Assembly (NCBI GenBank): GCA_017306865.1
Contig: JAFKHH010000021.1
Span: 1-64,000 of the forward strand
DNA from: Filimonas sp.
GTDB taxonomy: Bacteria > Bacteroidota > Bacteroidia > Chitinophagales > Chitinophagaceae
Reading direction: 5' to 3'
Length of the DNA: 64,000 bases
In this document: piece after piece, positions 53,088 to 62,518 of the stretch
How the letters are laid out: each line of letters opens with the position of its first letter
Numbering within the stretch: position 1 is the first letter of the stretch
Translations under genes and position numbers: made by a program
Notes under the pieces: model-generated
The model's input: only the letters and a program-made list of their open reading frames with translations
Told to the model about the DNA's origin: nothing
The model's database searches: none

Positions 53088-54815
53088 ATGATCATTCTTG
53101 GTATCAATGCGCATCATGCAGACTCTTCTGCAGCAATTTTTGTAGATGGAAAAATGATTGCGGCTATAGAAGAGGAACGTTTCAGGCGAATAAAACACTG
53201 GGCTGGGTTTCCTTCACAAGCCATTGCATTTTGCTTACAGGAAGCAAATGTTACACTTCAGGATGTAGACTATATCTCTATTGGCAGGGATCCTAAAGCC
53301 AAACTGTTTAAGAAAATATTGTTATGGGCAAAAACGCCTGTTAAATCACTTTCTTATATAAAAAACAGGATAGGTAATGCCAAAAGTGTTTCGCTTGATA
53401 TTGCAAAAGAATTAAGTGCCCTTTCCGGTATTAATGAAAGTGATGTAAAGAAAAAAATGATACAGGTAGAACACCACAGAAGCCATTTGGCAAGCGCTTT
53501 TTTTGCCTCTCCGTTCGAAGAGGCAGCTATCTTGTCAATTGATGGTTCCGGCGATTTTACTACAACTATGACGGCTATTGGCAAGGGAAATAATATAGAA
53601 GTACTGGAGTCAATTGATTTCCCGCATTCGATAGGTGTTTTTTATACAGCATTTACACAGTTGCTCGGCTTCCCACACTATGGCGACGAATATAAAGTAA
53701 TGGGACTGGCGCCTTATGGAGAGCCTAAGTATGTGGAAGAAATAAAGAAAGTAATTCAGTGGACAAAAAATGGCCTGTTCCGGTTAGATCTGTCTTACTT
53801 CCGCTCACCGGCAGAAGGCTTTGCTTTTTATGAAGATCATTTGCCAATAGTGCCTCCGCTATTCAGTGCAAAAATGGAAGCAAGTTTTGGTAAGGCAAGA
53901 CAGAAGGACGAGCCGCTGCTGCAGTATCATAAAGACATGGCTGCATCAGTACAGAAAGCAACAGAGGAAACCATTTTCCAGTTGCTTACGTATCTACATA
54001 AAAAGACCGGCCTGGAAAAGGTTTGTATTGCCGGTGGTGTTGCACAGAATAGTGTTGCAAACGGAAAGATCACACGCAATACACCATTTAAAGAAGTATA
54101 TATACCATCTGCCGGGCACGATGCAGGCATTTCTATGGGGGCGGCATTGTATGTGCAGCATCAGTTAAAAAGATTACCAAGACAAAAAGCCATTTATTCT
54201 GCATATACAGGTAGCCGGTTTGACAATGCTTCGATTGAGCGCTTTTTAGAAGAACAATCCGTTGCTTTTGAACGGTTGGATAATGAAGCATTGTATGATA
54301 AAGTAACAGAATGCTTGTTGAATGGTGGCGTAATAGGTTGGTTTAACGGACGGGCAGAGTTTGGCCCGCGTGCATTAGGTGGCAGGTCCATTCTTGCAGA
54401 TCCACGACGAATAGATGCAAAAGATATCCTGAACAGGAAGATAAAAAGGAGGGAAAGCTTCCGCCCATTTGCACCTTCTATACTGAAGGAGTATGTAGAT
54501 GAATACTTTGATGTAAACGATGTTGTGCCTTTTATGGAAAAAGTATTCCCTATAAAAGAGGAGAAGAAAAGCCAGATACCTGCAGTTACGCATGTAGATG
54601 GAACCGGGCGCCTACAAACAGTAGACAGGGAGATTTCCCCCCGGTACTATGATTTGATAGACGTATTCAGAAAAAAAACCGGTGTTCCTATATTACTCAA
54701 TACATCGTTTAATGAAAATGAGCCGATCGTTAATTCTCCTGAGCAGGCGCTGGCTTGTTTCCTGAGAACAAATATGGATATGCTGGTATTGGAGAACTGT
54801 GTTATTTCCCGTTAA
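53088..54815 (+). CDS. Carbamoyltransferase (NodU/TobZ family)
   Basis: The 575-residue protein has an N-terminal Kae1-like domain with ILGINAHHADSSAAIF, EHHRSHLASAFF (metal-binding His) and SIDGSGDF. The C-terminal part has FNGRAEFGPRALGGRSIL and PILLNTSFNENEPIV, all hallmark stretches. It transfers a carbamoyl group from carbamoyl phosphate, via a carbamoyl adenylate, to a hydroxyl, here probably a sugar of the repeat unit or its precursor (inference). It is the last gene before a 185-base gap. Confidence 0.93.
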   Translation: MIILGINAHHADSSAAIFVDGKMIAAIEEERFRRIKHWAGFPSQAIAFCLQEANVTLQDVDYISIGRDPKAKLFKKILLWAKTPVKSLSYIKNRIGNAKSVSLDIAKELSALSGINESDVKKKMIQVEHHRSHLASAFFASPFEEAAILSIDGSGDFTTTMTAIGKGNNIEVLESIDFPHSIGVFYTAFTQLLGFPHYGDEYKVMGLAPYGEPKYVEEIKKVIQWTKNGLFRLDLSYFRSPAEGFAFYEDHLPIVPPLFSAKMEASFGKARQKDEPLLQYHKDMAASVQKATEETIFQLLTYLHKKTGLEKVCIAGGVAQNSVANGKITRNTPFKEVYIPSAGHDAGISMGAALYVQHQLKRLPRQKAIYSAYTGSRFDNASIERFLEEQSVAFERLDNEALYDKVTECLLNGGVIGWFNGRAEFGPRALGGRSILADPRRIDAKDILNRKIKRRESFRPFAPSILKEYVDEYFDVNDVVPFMEKVFPIKEEKKSQIPAVTHVDGTGRLQTVDREISPRYYDLIDVFRKKTGVPILLNTSFNENEPIVNSPEQALACFLRTNMDMLVLENCVISR

Positions 54816-54842
54816 AAACCAGGGAGAAAAAAAATTAATAAA

Positions 54843-54860
54843 AGGGGAATTTTAACCCCT
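54843..54860 (+). terminator. Possible weak hairpin after the carbamoyltransferase gene
   Basis: AGGGG (54843-54847) pairs with CCCCT (54856-54860) across an AT loop, without a clear T-tract. It might separate the main locus 2 transcript from the last two genes. The 54816-55000 gap shows no other recognised element. Confidence 0.25.
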
Positions 54861-55000
54861 GTCTATTCACAAAAATATTTACCTTACATCTCAATCCAAA
54901 TAAGATTCATCTAATCCAAGTAATCCTCTTTTAAGACCTTTCAGCAATTTAATCCGTAAATAATTTTCAACTGCCTTTAAAAAAAATCGCTCATGCCCCT

Positions 55001-55870
55001 ATGAGAGTAACGATTATTACTGCCACTTTTAACAGTGCTACGACATTGCGTGATACGCTGATGTCTGTTGCCCGCCAGACGTATAAGAATATCGAGCATA
55101 TTATTATAGACGGAGGGTCGATAGATGATACCTTAGCCATAGCCGAATCATTTAAACATGTTCATACCATTATCTCCGAACCGGACAAGGGTATTTATGA
55201 TGCAATGAATAAAGGCATTAACCTGGCAACCGGAGATATCATTGGTATCCTTAATTCAGACGATTTCTTTCCCAATATTTATGTACTGGAGCGCATTGTT
55301 AAGAGCTTCCAGGAACAAAATTGCGATGCAACTTATGGCGACTTAAATTATGTGAACAGGGATAACACCGCAATTATAAAACGTAAGTGGATTGCTGGTG
55401 GTTATTCCCGTAACCTCTTCTACAGAGGATGGATGCCGCCTCACCCCACCTTTTATGTAAAACGTAGTTGCTATGAAAAATATGGTTTGTTCAACCTTTC
55501 TTTCAAAGTCGCTGCTGATTACGACATCTTGCTGCGCTTTTTATTTGTGAACCATATCAACGCATTTTACATACCTGCAGTATTGGTGCACATGCGCGCC
55601 GGTGGTATTAGCAATGCCTCATTCAGGCAACGGATAGGTACACACCTGGAAGATCATCGTGTCTGGAAGATAAACGAGCAGAAACCAAAATGGTACACAC
55701 TTGCATTTAAACCATTAAGGAAAATAAAACAATTTATCCTGCCTAATGTAAAATTATTGGGAAATCCGGGTAAGAGCAGCTATGAAAAAATGCAGGCACC
55801 GATTATCACATTCAAATACCCTGACGAACAATGTTTGCATCCTTATTCAGAAAAAAATCATCAGAAGTAA
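55001..55870 (+). CDS. Glycosyltransferase family 2 (WcaE/PglI-like)
   Basis: The 289-residue GT-A enzyme has VTIITATFNSATTLRDTL, HIIIDGGSIDDT and ILNSDDFFPN (DxD-type), with ISEPDKGIYDAMNKGI. These motifs match the transferase at 24044 in locus 1, so the two are relatives. The C-terminal part (about 225-289) is an extension not shared with it. It overlaps the downstream phosphatase gene by 40 bases in another frame. Confidence 0.88.
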   Translation: MRVTIITATFNSATTLRDTLMSVARQTYKNIEHIIIDGGSIDDTLAIAESFKHVHTIISEPDKGIYDAMNKGINLATGDIIGILNSDDFFPNIYVLERIVKSFQEQNCDATYGDLNYVNRDNTAIIKRKWIAGGYSRNLFYRGWMPPHPTFYVKRSCYEKYGLFNLSFKVAADYDILLRFLFVNHINAFYIPAVLVHMRAGGISNASFRQRIGTHLEDHRVWKINEQKPKWYTLAFKPLRKIKQFILPNVKLLGNPGKSSYEKMQAPIITFKYPDEQCLHPYSEKNHQK

Positions 55871-56565
55871 GAGCAGCCAATAAAGACTTTTCATTTCTTT
55901 CAGTAGATATTCATAATCACGTACTGCCGGGCATAGATGATGGCGCGCCTGATGTACAAACCTCCTTGCAACTGATCAATGAACTGCATAACCTGGGTTT
56001 TCAAAAGGTAATAGCTACGCCTCATATACTGGCAGATCTTTATCCCAACTCGCCGCTTACTATCCGGGAAGCATTTGAAACCACCGGTATTACTGCCAGT
56101 TCGCTTGGTTATGCGGCAGAGTACATGCTGGACGATCAGTTTGAACAAAAGATAGCGGAGGGTAAGCTGTTAACAATGGGAGATAAGTATATCCTGATTG
56201 AAATGTCTTACCTCGCAGAAACACGTAATGTGTGGGAGATCATTTTCCAGTTAGGTATCCATGGGTATAAACCCATTCTCGCACATCCTGAAAGATATAA
56301 TTACTACCACACACAGTTCGACATATACAGGCGATTTAAAAATACCGGTTGCCTCTTGCAGTTAAACCTGCTTTCAGTAACGGGTTACTATGGACCCGGC
56401 GTAAAAAAAGTAGCAGAAAAATTATTGAAAGAAGGCCTGGTAGATCTTGCAGCAACGGACCTGCATCACGAAAGGCACCTGAGTGCATTACAGAAAATGC
56501 CTTTTTCCAGAGAATGGAACACCATAAGCACCTATCCATTCAAAAATGCCCAATTATTCGGGTAA
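55831..56565 (+). CDS. PHP-type protein tyrosine phosphatase (CpsB/YwqE-like)
   Basis: The 244-residue metal-dependent phosphatase has DIHNHVLPGIDDGA (H28, H30, D36, D37) as its first metal motif, ATPHI, AEYMLDD, LAHPERY and ATDLHHERH. In Gram-positive capsule systems this family dephosphorylates the BY-kinase. Here it should reverse phosphorylation of the Tyr-rich tail encoded about 20 kb upstream. The ATG overlaps the transferase gene. It is the last gene of locus 2. Confidence 0.93.
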   Translation: MFASLFRKKSSEVRAANKDFSFLSVDIHNHVLPGIDDGAPDVQTSLQLINELHNLGFQKVIATPHILADLYPNSPLTIREAFETTGITASSLGYAAEYMLDDQFEQKIAEGKLLTMGDKYILIEMSYLAETRNVWEIIFQLGIHGYKPILAHPERYNYYHTQFDIYRRFKNTGCLLQLNLLSVTGYYGPGVKKVAEKLLKEGLVDLAATDLHHERHLSALQKMPFSREWNTISTYPFKNAQLFG

Positions 56566-56575
56566 TTTTTTTTGA

Positions 56576-56607
56576 TTTGTTTAAATTAAAACTTTTCCAT
56601 TATTTTG
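56576..56607 (+). promoter_or_regulatory. Promoter of tRNA-Cys
   Basis: TTTG (56576-56579), a 21-base spacer and TATTTTG (56601-56607, one base shorter than TAnnTTTG) followed by CAA. The tRNA begins 18 bases after the box, a natural spacing. Confidence 0.45.
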
Positions 56608-56625
56608 CAACCCTGATTAAGAAAA

Positions 56626-56696
56626 GGTCCTGTGGCCGAGTGGCTAGGCAGAGCTCTGCAAAAGCTTCTACAGCGGTTCGAATCCGCTCGGGACCT
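56626..56696 (+). tRNA. tRNA-Cys (anticodon GCA)
   Basis: The 71-base cloverleaf has acceptor GGTCCTG pairing with CGGGACC and discriminator T, the usual identity base of tRNA-Cys. The D-arm is GGCCGAGTGGCTAGGC-like, and the anticodon loop CTGCAAA gives GCA. The T-arm is GCGG-TTCGAAT-CCGC. CCA is not encoded. A strong terminator follows. Confidence 0.95.
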
Positions 56697-56699
56697 CAG

Positions 56700-56733
56700 A
56701 AGCGGTCTTCATTTATGAAGACCGCTTTTTTTA
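56700..56733 (+). terminator. Intrinsic terminator of tRNA-Cys
   Basis: AGCGGTCTTCAT (56701-56712) and its perfect complement (56715-56726) form a 12-bp stem followed by a run of T from 56727. Confidence 0.9.
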
Positions 56734-56790
56734 TTCCCTTTTTTGTAAGCGATTAGTAAGGCCAAACTAGTAGACGATTGTATGTATAGT

Positions 56791-59175
56791 TTATTCAGAC
56801 CGCAAGCTTTTTACAGGGTTTGCTATAGCTGCCCTGATCGTTTGAAAGCTAACGGTAAACAAGGTGACAACTAATGCGCCCGCGCCCGCCAGTATAAAGA
56901 TCCAGATACTGATAATAGTCCGGTAACTGTAATTTTCCAGCCAGCCATACATACAATAATAGGAGAGCGGAAACGCAATCAGGAAAGATATAAGGACAAG
57001 TATAATAAAATCGCGCGACAACAAATTCCACACGCTGAATATAGAAGCACCTAAAACTTTGCGTACACCTATTTCTTTTTTCCGTTGTTCTGCTATAAAG
57101 GAGGTTAGGCCAAACAGGCCGAGACAGGAGATCAGCACTGCGAGTATAGTGAAGATGCCTGCAAGTTTTCCAATGCGCTCTTCATTACCAAACTTCGTTG
57201 CATAGTCTTCGTCTACAAACTTATATTCAAAAGGCTGCTCCGGGTTATATTTCCGGAAGATAGGAGAGATCTTTTCTATTGCTTGTGATGGCGCAATAGC
57301 TGGATTTAATTTTAGTAGCGCAATATTACCAGGAAAATTAAGGAATGTATATACGACTGGCCTGGATTCATCATAAGGTGATTCTGTTATCATATTTTGA
57401 ACCACACCAATTACTTTCAACGGCTTATCCCACCACGTAATATTTTGTCCCACAGGGTTAGTAAGGTTCATATAACGAACGGCTGCTTCGTTTAAAATAA
57501 CCGCATTCGAATCCGTTACAAAACTTTTATCAAAGCCCCTGCCTTCTTTTACATGCCAGCCAATTGTTTGTCCATATTCTACAGAAGAAGTAATTACACC
57601 AAAGTCTGTAGACAATCCCGGTGATTTGCCGGGCCAGCTAAAGCCACTTGTACTATTCCAGATACCTGTAGTGGGACTTTCAGATGCAGCGAGAGATACA
57701 ACAGCACCTGTTGCCAACAGTTCTGCTTTTACAGCTTCAAAATGATCGTGGATAGCAGGGCCGGGCGTTCGCACACTGATGAGACTGTTTCTCGAATAAC
57801 CTACCGGCCTGTTCTTTGCGTATTGTATCTGCTGGTACACAACAATCGTTCCCACGATCAGGGATACAGAAACCGTGAATTGTATTACAACTAAAACTTT
57901 GCGGGGAAGCACAGCACTTTTATTCGCTTTAAATACACCTTTCAAGACCTTGATAGGTCTGAAGGAGGATAAATAGAGTGCGGGGTAACTACCGGAAATA
58001 ATTGCAGTGAAAATGATAAAGGCTAATCCTGCCAGCCAGAACCCTGCATTATTCCATAAGATCGTCATTTGTTTGCCCGCTACAATATTAAAATAAGGCA
58101 GTACAACGCAGGCTAAAAAAATGGAAAGACAATAAGCTATAAAAACAGTCAGCAGTGATTCTGCAAAAAACTGACGGATCAATTGCTTGCGCGATGCCCC
58201 GATCGTTTTTCGTATGCCCACTTCCTTTGCGCGTTTTTCACTTCTTGCAGTGCTCAGGTTCATGAAATTGATACAGGCGAGCAACAATACAAAAATGCCA
58301 ATTACGGCAAACATGCGCACATACTGAATAGCACCACCAATATTTTTACCATCTTTAAATGAGCTATATAAATGCCACTTATCCATTGGGAAAAGGAACA
58401 ATGCAGGCTTCTTTGTTTGCAATTGCGTACTTACCTTTTTTAGCTTGGCATCTTTGATCTTTGCAGAGACCGCATCAAAGTTTGCATTGTCGTTTAGCTC
58501 TACAAACAGTGTGGTAAAATTAGGACGCCATATGTCTTCAGTTTCTTTCAGGTTGTTATTGCTGTGATACCAGAAATCAACAGAGGCAATATAATTCAGT
58601 CCTGCAAAAGTTGAGTTTTGTGCAAAATCATCATACACACCAGCAACCATTAACGGTTGCATTTTATCAATTTGAATGCTTTTGCCTATTGGATTGTCAG
58701 TACCAAAATAGGCTTTAGCTGCAGACGCTGAAATAAGCATTTTCGACTGATCGTTTAACGCAGTAGACGAACCGGAACGCATAGACAGCGTAAACATTTC
58801 CGGCATTTCTTTTTCAAAGAACCCGCCGTGGTCACGGATCTGTTGATCGCCGATTGTCAGGATGTGATCGTCATAATTCACGCCCATAACAATGTGCTTA
58901 AAATCCGCACCGTAGTTTGTTCTTAATTCATTTGCCAGGGGAAACGGCACATCCCACCATGTTTGTACTTCTCCATTGTTTGTTACATTTTGAATGACCT
59001 GCGCTATCCTGGTATGGTGCTTAAAACTCTTGTTGAAAGTCAGTTCATCATAGATCCAAATGCTGATGAGTATGGCAACAGTCATCCCCAGGGAAAGACC
59101 GGTAATATTAATGACAGCATGCAGCTTTTGTTTTGTAAGATTCCGCCATGCGGTTTTGAAATAATTTCCAAACAT
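56791..59175 (-). CDS. ABC transporter permease (MacB/FtsX type)
   Basis: The 794-residue inner-membrane protein opens MFGNYFKTAWRNL with a first helix (about 20-40). A large periplasmic MacB-type domain comes next, then three helices with the FtsX motif ARSEKRAKEVGIRKTIGAS, a second periplasmic domain, and a final FtsX block with AEQRKKEIGVRKVLGAS. The duplicated FtsX layout is the Bacteroidota form of antimicrobial/macrolide-type permeases. The ATP-binding subunit is not next to it. Such proteins couple ATP hydrolysis to mechanical work or efflux across the envelope. It is transcribed leftward, probably alone. Confidence 0.9.
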   Translation of the reverse strand: MFGNYFKTAWRNLTKQKLHAVINITGLSLGMTVAILISIWIYDELTFNKSFKHHTRIAQVIQNVTNNGEVQTWWDVPFPLANELRTNYGADFKHIVMGVNYDDHILTIGDQQIRDHGGFFEKEMPEMFTLSMRSGSSTALNDQSKMLISASAAKAYFGTDNPIGKSIQIDKMQPLMVAGVYDDFAQNSTFAGLNYIASVDFWYHSNNNLKETEDIWRPNFTTLFVELNDNANFDAVSAKIKDAKLKKVSTQLQTKKPALFLFPMDKWHLYSSFKDGKNIGGAIQYVRMFAVIGIFVLLLACINFMNLSTARSEKRAKEVGIRKTIGASRKQLIRQFFAESLLTVFIAYCLSIFLACVVLPYFNIVAGKQMTILWNNAGFWLAGLAFIIFTAIISGSYPALYLSSFRPIKVLKGVFKANKSAVLPRKVLVVIQFTVSVSLIVGTIVVYQQIQYAKNRPVGYSRNSLISVRTPGPAIHDHFEAVKAELLATGAVVSLAASESPTTGIWNSTSGFSWPGKSPGLSTDFGVITSSVEYGQTIGWHVKEGRGFDKSFVTDSNAVILNEAAVRYMNLTNPVGQNITWWDKPLKVIGVVQNMITESPYDESRPVVYTFLNFPGNIALLKLNPAIAPSQAIEKISPIFRKYNPEQPFEYKFVDEDYATKFGNEERIGKLAGIFTILAVLISCLGLFGLTSFIAEQRKKEIGVRKVLGASIFSVWNLLSRDFIILVLISFLIAFPLSYYCMYGWLENYSYRTIISIWIFILAGAGALVVTLFTVSFQTIRAAIANPVKSLRSE

Positions 59176-59357
59176 AGAGGCTGGGTTTTGCTATTTGTAA
59201 TCAATGCTTATGCCAGCTAAGAACAAACTGATTATCACTGTGTTTATTAATATGGTAAACCACATGTGTTCGGAAACGAACAGTTTACGTACGGGATCAA
59301 TACAAGCGCAAAGTATTGTATGAATGCAGACGATAAAACGAATAAAAGTATTTCGGC

Positions 59358-61334
59358 TTACTCTTCCAATGGTACAAATGTAAACATCCACTTAACCGGG
59401 TTTTGCCAATCTTTTCCCTTGAACTTAGCTACAGGCATCTTCAACAAAACAGTATTCCATCCTTTATGAAAATAGACCTGGGTAGGCGTACGGTATTCAT
59501 ATCCTTCATCCGTTAGTGGTATTTCTATGTTGCCGGGTAAGCCCGCCCTGTTCCATGCAGGAGGAGCTATCTTTTTTCCGTTTACCCATACAGCACTTCG
59601 TTTATTGTCCCATTCGTTACGAGGTGGAGCATCTGTAGCCATGGAGCGGGATAAATTATTAAACCCGATCCAGCAATTTTTCAACCCGGCTTCATCGCTC
59701 CAAATGTGTGTAGTCGCGTACCATGTCGTATTTTCTTTTGCGCTATCAATCGCTCCTTTGATCAGTGGTGCCCACCAATGTCGGAGGACTACAGTACCGC
59801 CGGTTACTTTCTTATAAGCGTTGATTGCTGTTTCGTTCCATGAGTTGCTTTCCGGTAAGAATGCTTTGCTTACATCTCCTTCATTATTGTATGGTCCCCA
59901 CGATGCCCATTGCAGGTTTGACTGTCGTACATAAGGGAATGGCAAACCAGTGAAGTATTGTTTCTTATGTGCGAGTAACCGGTTTTCAAAATCTGTAAAA
60001 GCCTGTGTATTTCCATCACTTATATTGGCTATCCAGCCATCTTGTCCACCACCTTGCCATACCCGTTCTGCAAAAGCAAGCATGCCAGGGTAAACCGGGT
60101 TCATTTGCAATACATCTTCCTGCTTTGTAACAGCCCTGTCGTTCCACACACATAGTGTTGCACCCAACGCATTGGTGTCTGCATGATCCTTATTTGCTAT
60201 CCTCCGATTATAAATGGTCGTAACGGCCTCCAGTGGGTCCATGTGGTTGAGATACAAATGGCGTGAGTCTATATAGGCATAACCTTTGTTGCCAGAGAGA
60301 AATGCAGCATCATCCATCCACAACTGCCGTATAGTACTATTGTCATAGTTGCCACCTGGCTGCCAGCCTATTACTTTCTTGCCCAAACCTTCGAGAAAGG
60401 ATGTCACCTCAGGTACAAAATTCCTGTTTGTTATTTTTACCTCATCTGCCCCAACGTGGATATAAGAGACATCAAAAGAGTCACAAATTTCTTTGAGCAT
60501 ATTTTTTACAATCGCAAGCCCGCTATCGCTTTGCATGTCTGTGTGCATTGCACGTTTAAACGCAGCACTATGCCCGGGCATATCTATTTCAGGTATAAAA
60601 GTGATATATCTTTCTTTGCAATACCGGACCAGCTCGCGTATGTCCGCTGTAGTATAATACATGCCCTTATTGCGTAGCATATTTTCAGCCGCAGTCAGTT
60701 GCGGATAGTGATTGATAGCTATACGCCAGGCAATATCTTCAGTCGCGTGAAAATGAAATACATTCAGCTTATAATGGCTCATAATATCAATCTGTTGTTT
60801 TAGCAATTCCACAGATTGAAAATTCCTGCCTACGTCTACCATATAACCACGAAAGCTGAAAGCAGGGGAGTCTCTGATCTCGCATGCGCTAATGGTCTTG
60901 CCATCTTGCATCAGTTGCCTCAGCGTTTGTATCGCATTGAAAATGCCATGTGGTGTCGTAGCTGTAAGTACTACACTTTTTTGAGAAACGCTTAACCTGT
61001 ACGCTTCTGATTGTGATAACTCTTGTGAATTATTCTCCAACATTAATTGAATAAACGGGCCTTTCTGCGGCAAGTGGGTTGTTATACGCATACCTAAACC
61101 CATAGCCCCGCAGATGCTTTTCAATAGCATACCTTCTTTTTCCAAACCATTTTGAATGACAAGGGTAGTACATTTTTGCAATGCAAAATATGCGTCTCCC
61201 CATTGCACTGTTTGTGGCATGGGTAAAAGAGCCGGTTTGTTTTTGTCAGCAGGTGCAGGCAATATCTTTTGTGCACGTGTGATACATGCACAAAAGATCG
61301 ATAGCAGGAAAAAAATCAGCAAATATCGTTTCAT
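59358..61334 (-). CDS. Secreted beta-N-acetylhexosaminidase (GH20)
   Basis: From the Met at 61334 the protein is 658 residues and starts with a signal peptide (MKRYLLIFFLLSIFCACI); a longer frame from 61376 would hide it. An N-terminal GH20b domain precedes the catalytic barrel with RGYMVDVGRNFQ and the catalytic pair in HVGADE (D297-E298). About 170 C-terminal residues form an added domain. It removes terminal GlcNAc or GalNAc from glycans. The start overlaps the epimerase stop at ATGA, so the three right-end genes are one translationally coupled operon. Confidence 0.93.
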   Translation of the reverse strand: MKRYLLIFFLLSIFCACITRAQKILPAPADKNKPALLPMPQTVQWGDAYFALQKCTTLVIQNGLEKEGMLLKSICGAMGLGMRITTHLPQKGPFIQLMLENNSQELSQSEAYRLSVSQKSVVLTATTPHGIFNAIQTLRQLMQDGKTISACEIRDSPAFSFRGYMVDVGRNFQSVELLKQQIDIMSHYKLNVFHFHATEDIAWRIAINHYPQLTAAENMLRNKGMYYTTADIRELVRYCKERYITFIPEIDMPGHSAAFKRAMHTDMQSDSGLAIVKNMLKEICDSFDVSYIHVGADEVKITNRNFVPEVTSFLEGLGKKVIGWQPGGNYDNSTIRQLWMDDAAFLSGNKGYAYIDSRHLYLNHMDPLEAVTTIYNRRIANKDHADTNALGATLCVWNDRAVTKQEDVLQMNPVYPGMLAFAERVWQGGGQDGWIANISDGNTQAFTDFENRLLAHKKQYFTGLPFPYVRQSNLQWASWGPYNNEGDVSKAFLPESNSWNETAINAYKKVTGGTVVLRHWWAPLIKGAIDSAKENTTWYATTHIWSDEAGLKNCWIGFNNLSRSMATDAPPRNEWDNKRSAVWVNGKKIAPPAWNRAGLPGNIEIPLTDEGYEYRTPTQVYFHKGWNTVLLKMPVAKFKGKDWQNPVKWMFTFVPLEE

Positions 61335-62518
61335 GATTTTTGTAAATGGGTCTGAAGTAGTTGCCAGCAATACCACTCCTGGCGTGGCAGATGGAACGGG
61401 CCTTTAAATAAGTTGCCCTTGGCCGTCTGCGCAATTGTGCCATCCCGGTGCAGGTAACCAAACCATTCGCCATTTGTTTTGTCGTGAAAGTGATTGTACG
61501 CGTATGTATGCACCTGCTCATGCATAGCTGCATATTTCGGGTTGCCTGTCATTAAATATGCCAGTAGCGTAGCAATGATCACTTCATTGTGCGGCCACCA
61601 GAACTTCATATCCTGCCAGTATTCCTGCACAGGCTTATCATGCACATCCCTGAAATAAAGAATGCCGCCATACTCCTTGTCCCATCCACGTTCCCACATA
61701 TAATCTATCATCCGGCAGCCAAGCGCTATCAGCTTAGGATCATTGTTGCGATGGGCAGCTTCATGCAAAATAAACCATGCACCTTCTATAGCATGGCCAG
61801 GGTTTAACGTTCTGCCGTCAATATGATCGATGATGCTGCCATCCGGTGCCACTTGCTCCATTACACAACGTATATCATCTTTTACAAAATCGCGTTCTAT
61901 CTCTGCTATCCATGTAGCAATCCATTCGTCACATCTTGCATCGCCAATTGTATCACGTAACTGCTGTGCTGTATTGATCATGATCATTGGCACACCTATA
62001 CCTTTAGCCTTGCGCGTATCGGCAAACTTACCTGCCAGTTTTTTCTCGCCACATGCATACGCAATACAGTCGCCAAATACCTGCCTCGCCTTTTCCGCAG
62101 CAGTAGCATCACCGCTTGCTTTGGCATAGGCTGCCGCTGCAATAACATAAAACGTTTCGGAGAAAAAGTATCTTCTTTTCCTTATTGGTTTTCCATCACG
62201 CGTTACATGAAAAAACATTTGTCCATCTGTATCAAAACAATGTTTATTCAAAAAATCATAGCCTGCTTTTGCTGCGGCCAACCACTCCGGTTTTTGCTCT
62301 ACGGTGTTGTATAAAGTAGATAATAACCACGTAGCCCTGCCTTGTATCCATACGGCTTTATCATCATCTATCAGCGAGCCATCTGCATCACGCATGAATA
62401 AAAAACCGCCATACGTTGTGTCCAGCGAGCGGGGAAACCAGAAAGGAACAGTGTCTTGAAGTAATTGATTATAGTAAAAGTTTTTAAGCCCGGTTAATTG
62501 TTGTATTGTATAATTCAT
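61331..62518 (-). CDS. N-acylglucosamine 2-epimerase family protein (AGE)
   Basis: The 395-residue (alpha/alpha)6-barrel protein shows RATWLLSTLYN, ETFYVIAAAAYA, NPGHAIEGAWFILHEA (with a conserved His) and FWWPHNEVIIA (a second His). The family interconverts N-acetylglucosamine and N-acetylmannosamine, or epimerises other aldoses. Between a sialidase and a hexosaminidase, the ManNAc-to-GlcNAc reaction of sialic acid use is the best guess. Cellobiose 2-epimerase-like activity is the alternative. There is no signal peptide. It overlaps both neighbours by 4 bases. Confidence 0.88.
   Translation of the reverse strand: MNYTIQQLTGLKNFYYNQLLQDTVPFWFPRSLDTTYGGFLFMRDADGSLIDDDKAVWIQGRATWLLSTLYNTVEQKPEWLAAAKAGYDFLNKHCFDTDGQMFFHVTRDGKPIRKRRYFFSETFYVIAAAAYAKASGDATAAEKARQVFGDCIAYACGEKKLAGKFADTRKAKGIGVPMIMINTAQQLRDTIGDARCDEWIATWIAEIERDFVKDDIRCVMEQVAPDGSIIDHIDGRTLNPGHAIEGAWFILHEAAHRNNDPKLIALGCRMIDYMWERGWDKEYGGILYFRDVHDKPVQEYWQDMKFWWPHNEVIIATLLAYLMTGNPKYAAMHEQVHTYAYNHFHDKTNGEWFGYLHRDGTIAQTAKGNLFKGPFHLPRQEWYCWQLLQTHLQKS

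Noticed and set aside
61335-61376. Upstream Met start for the GH20 gene
   Set aside because: It adds 14 residues before a good signal peptide and deepens the overlap with the epimerase gene. The ATGA overlap at 61334 is typical.
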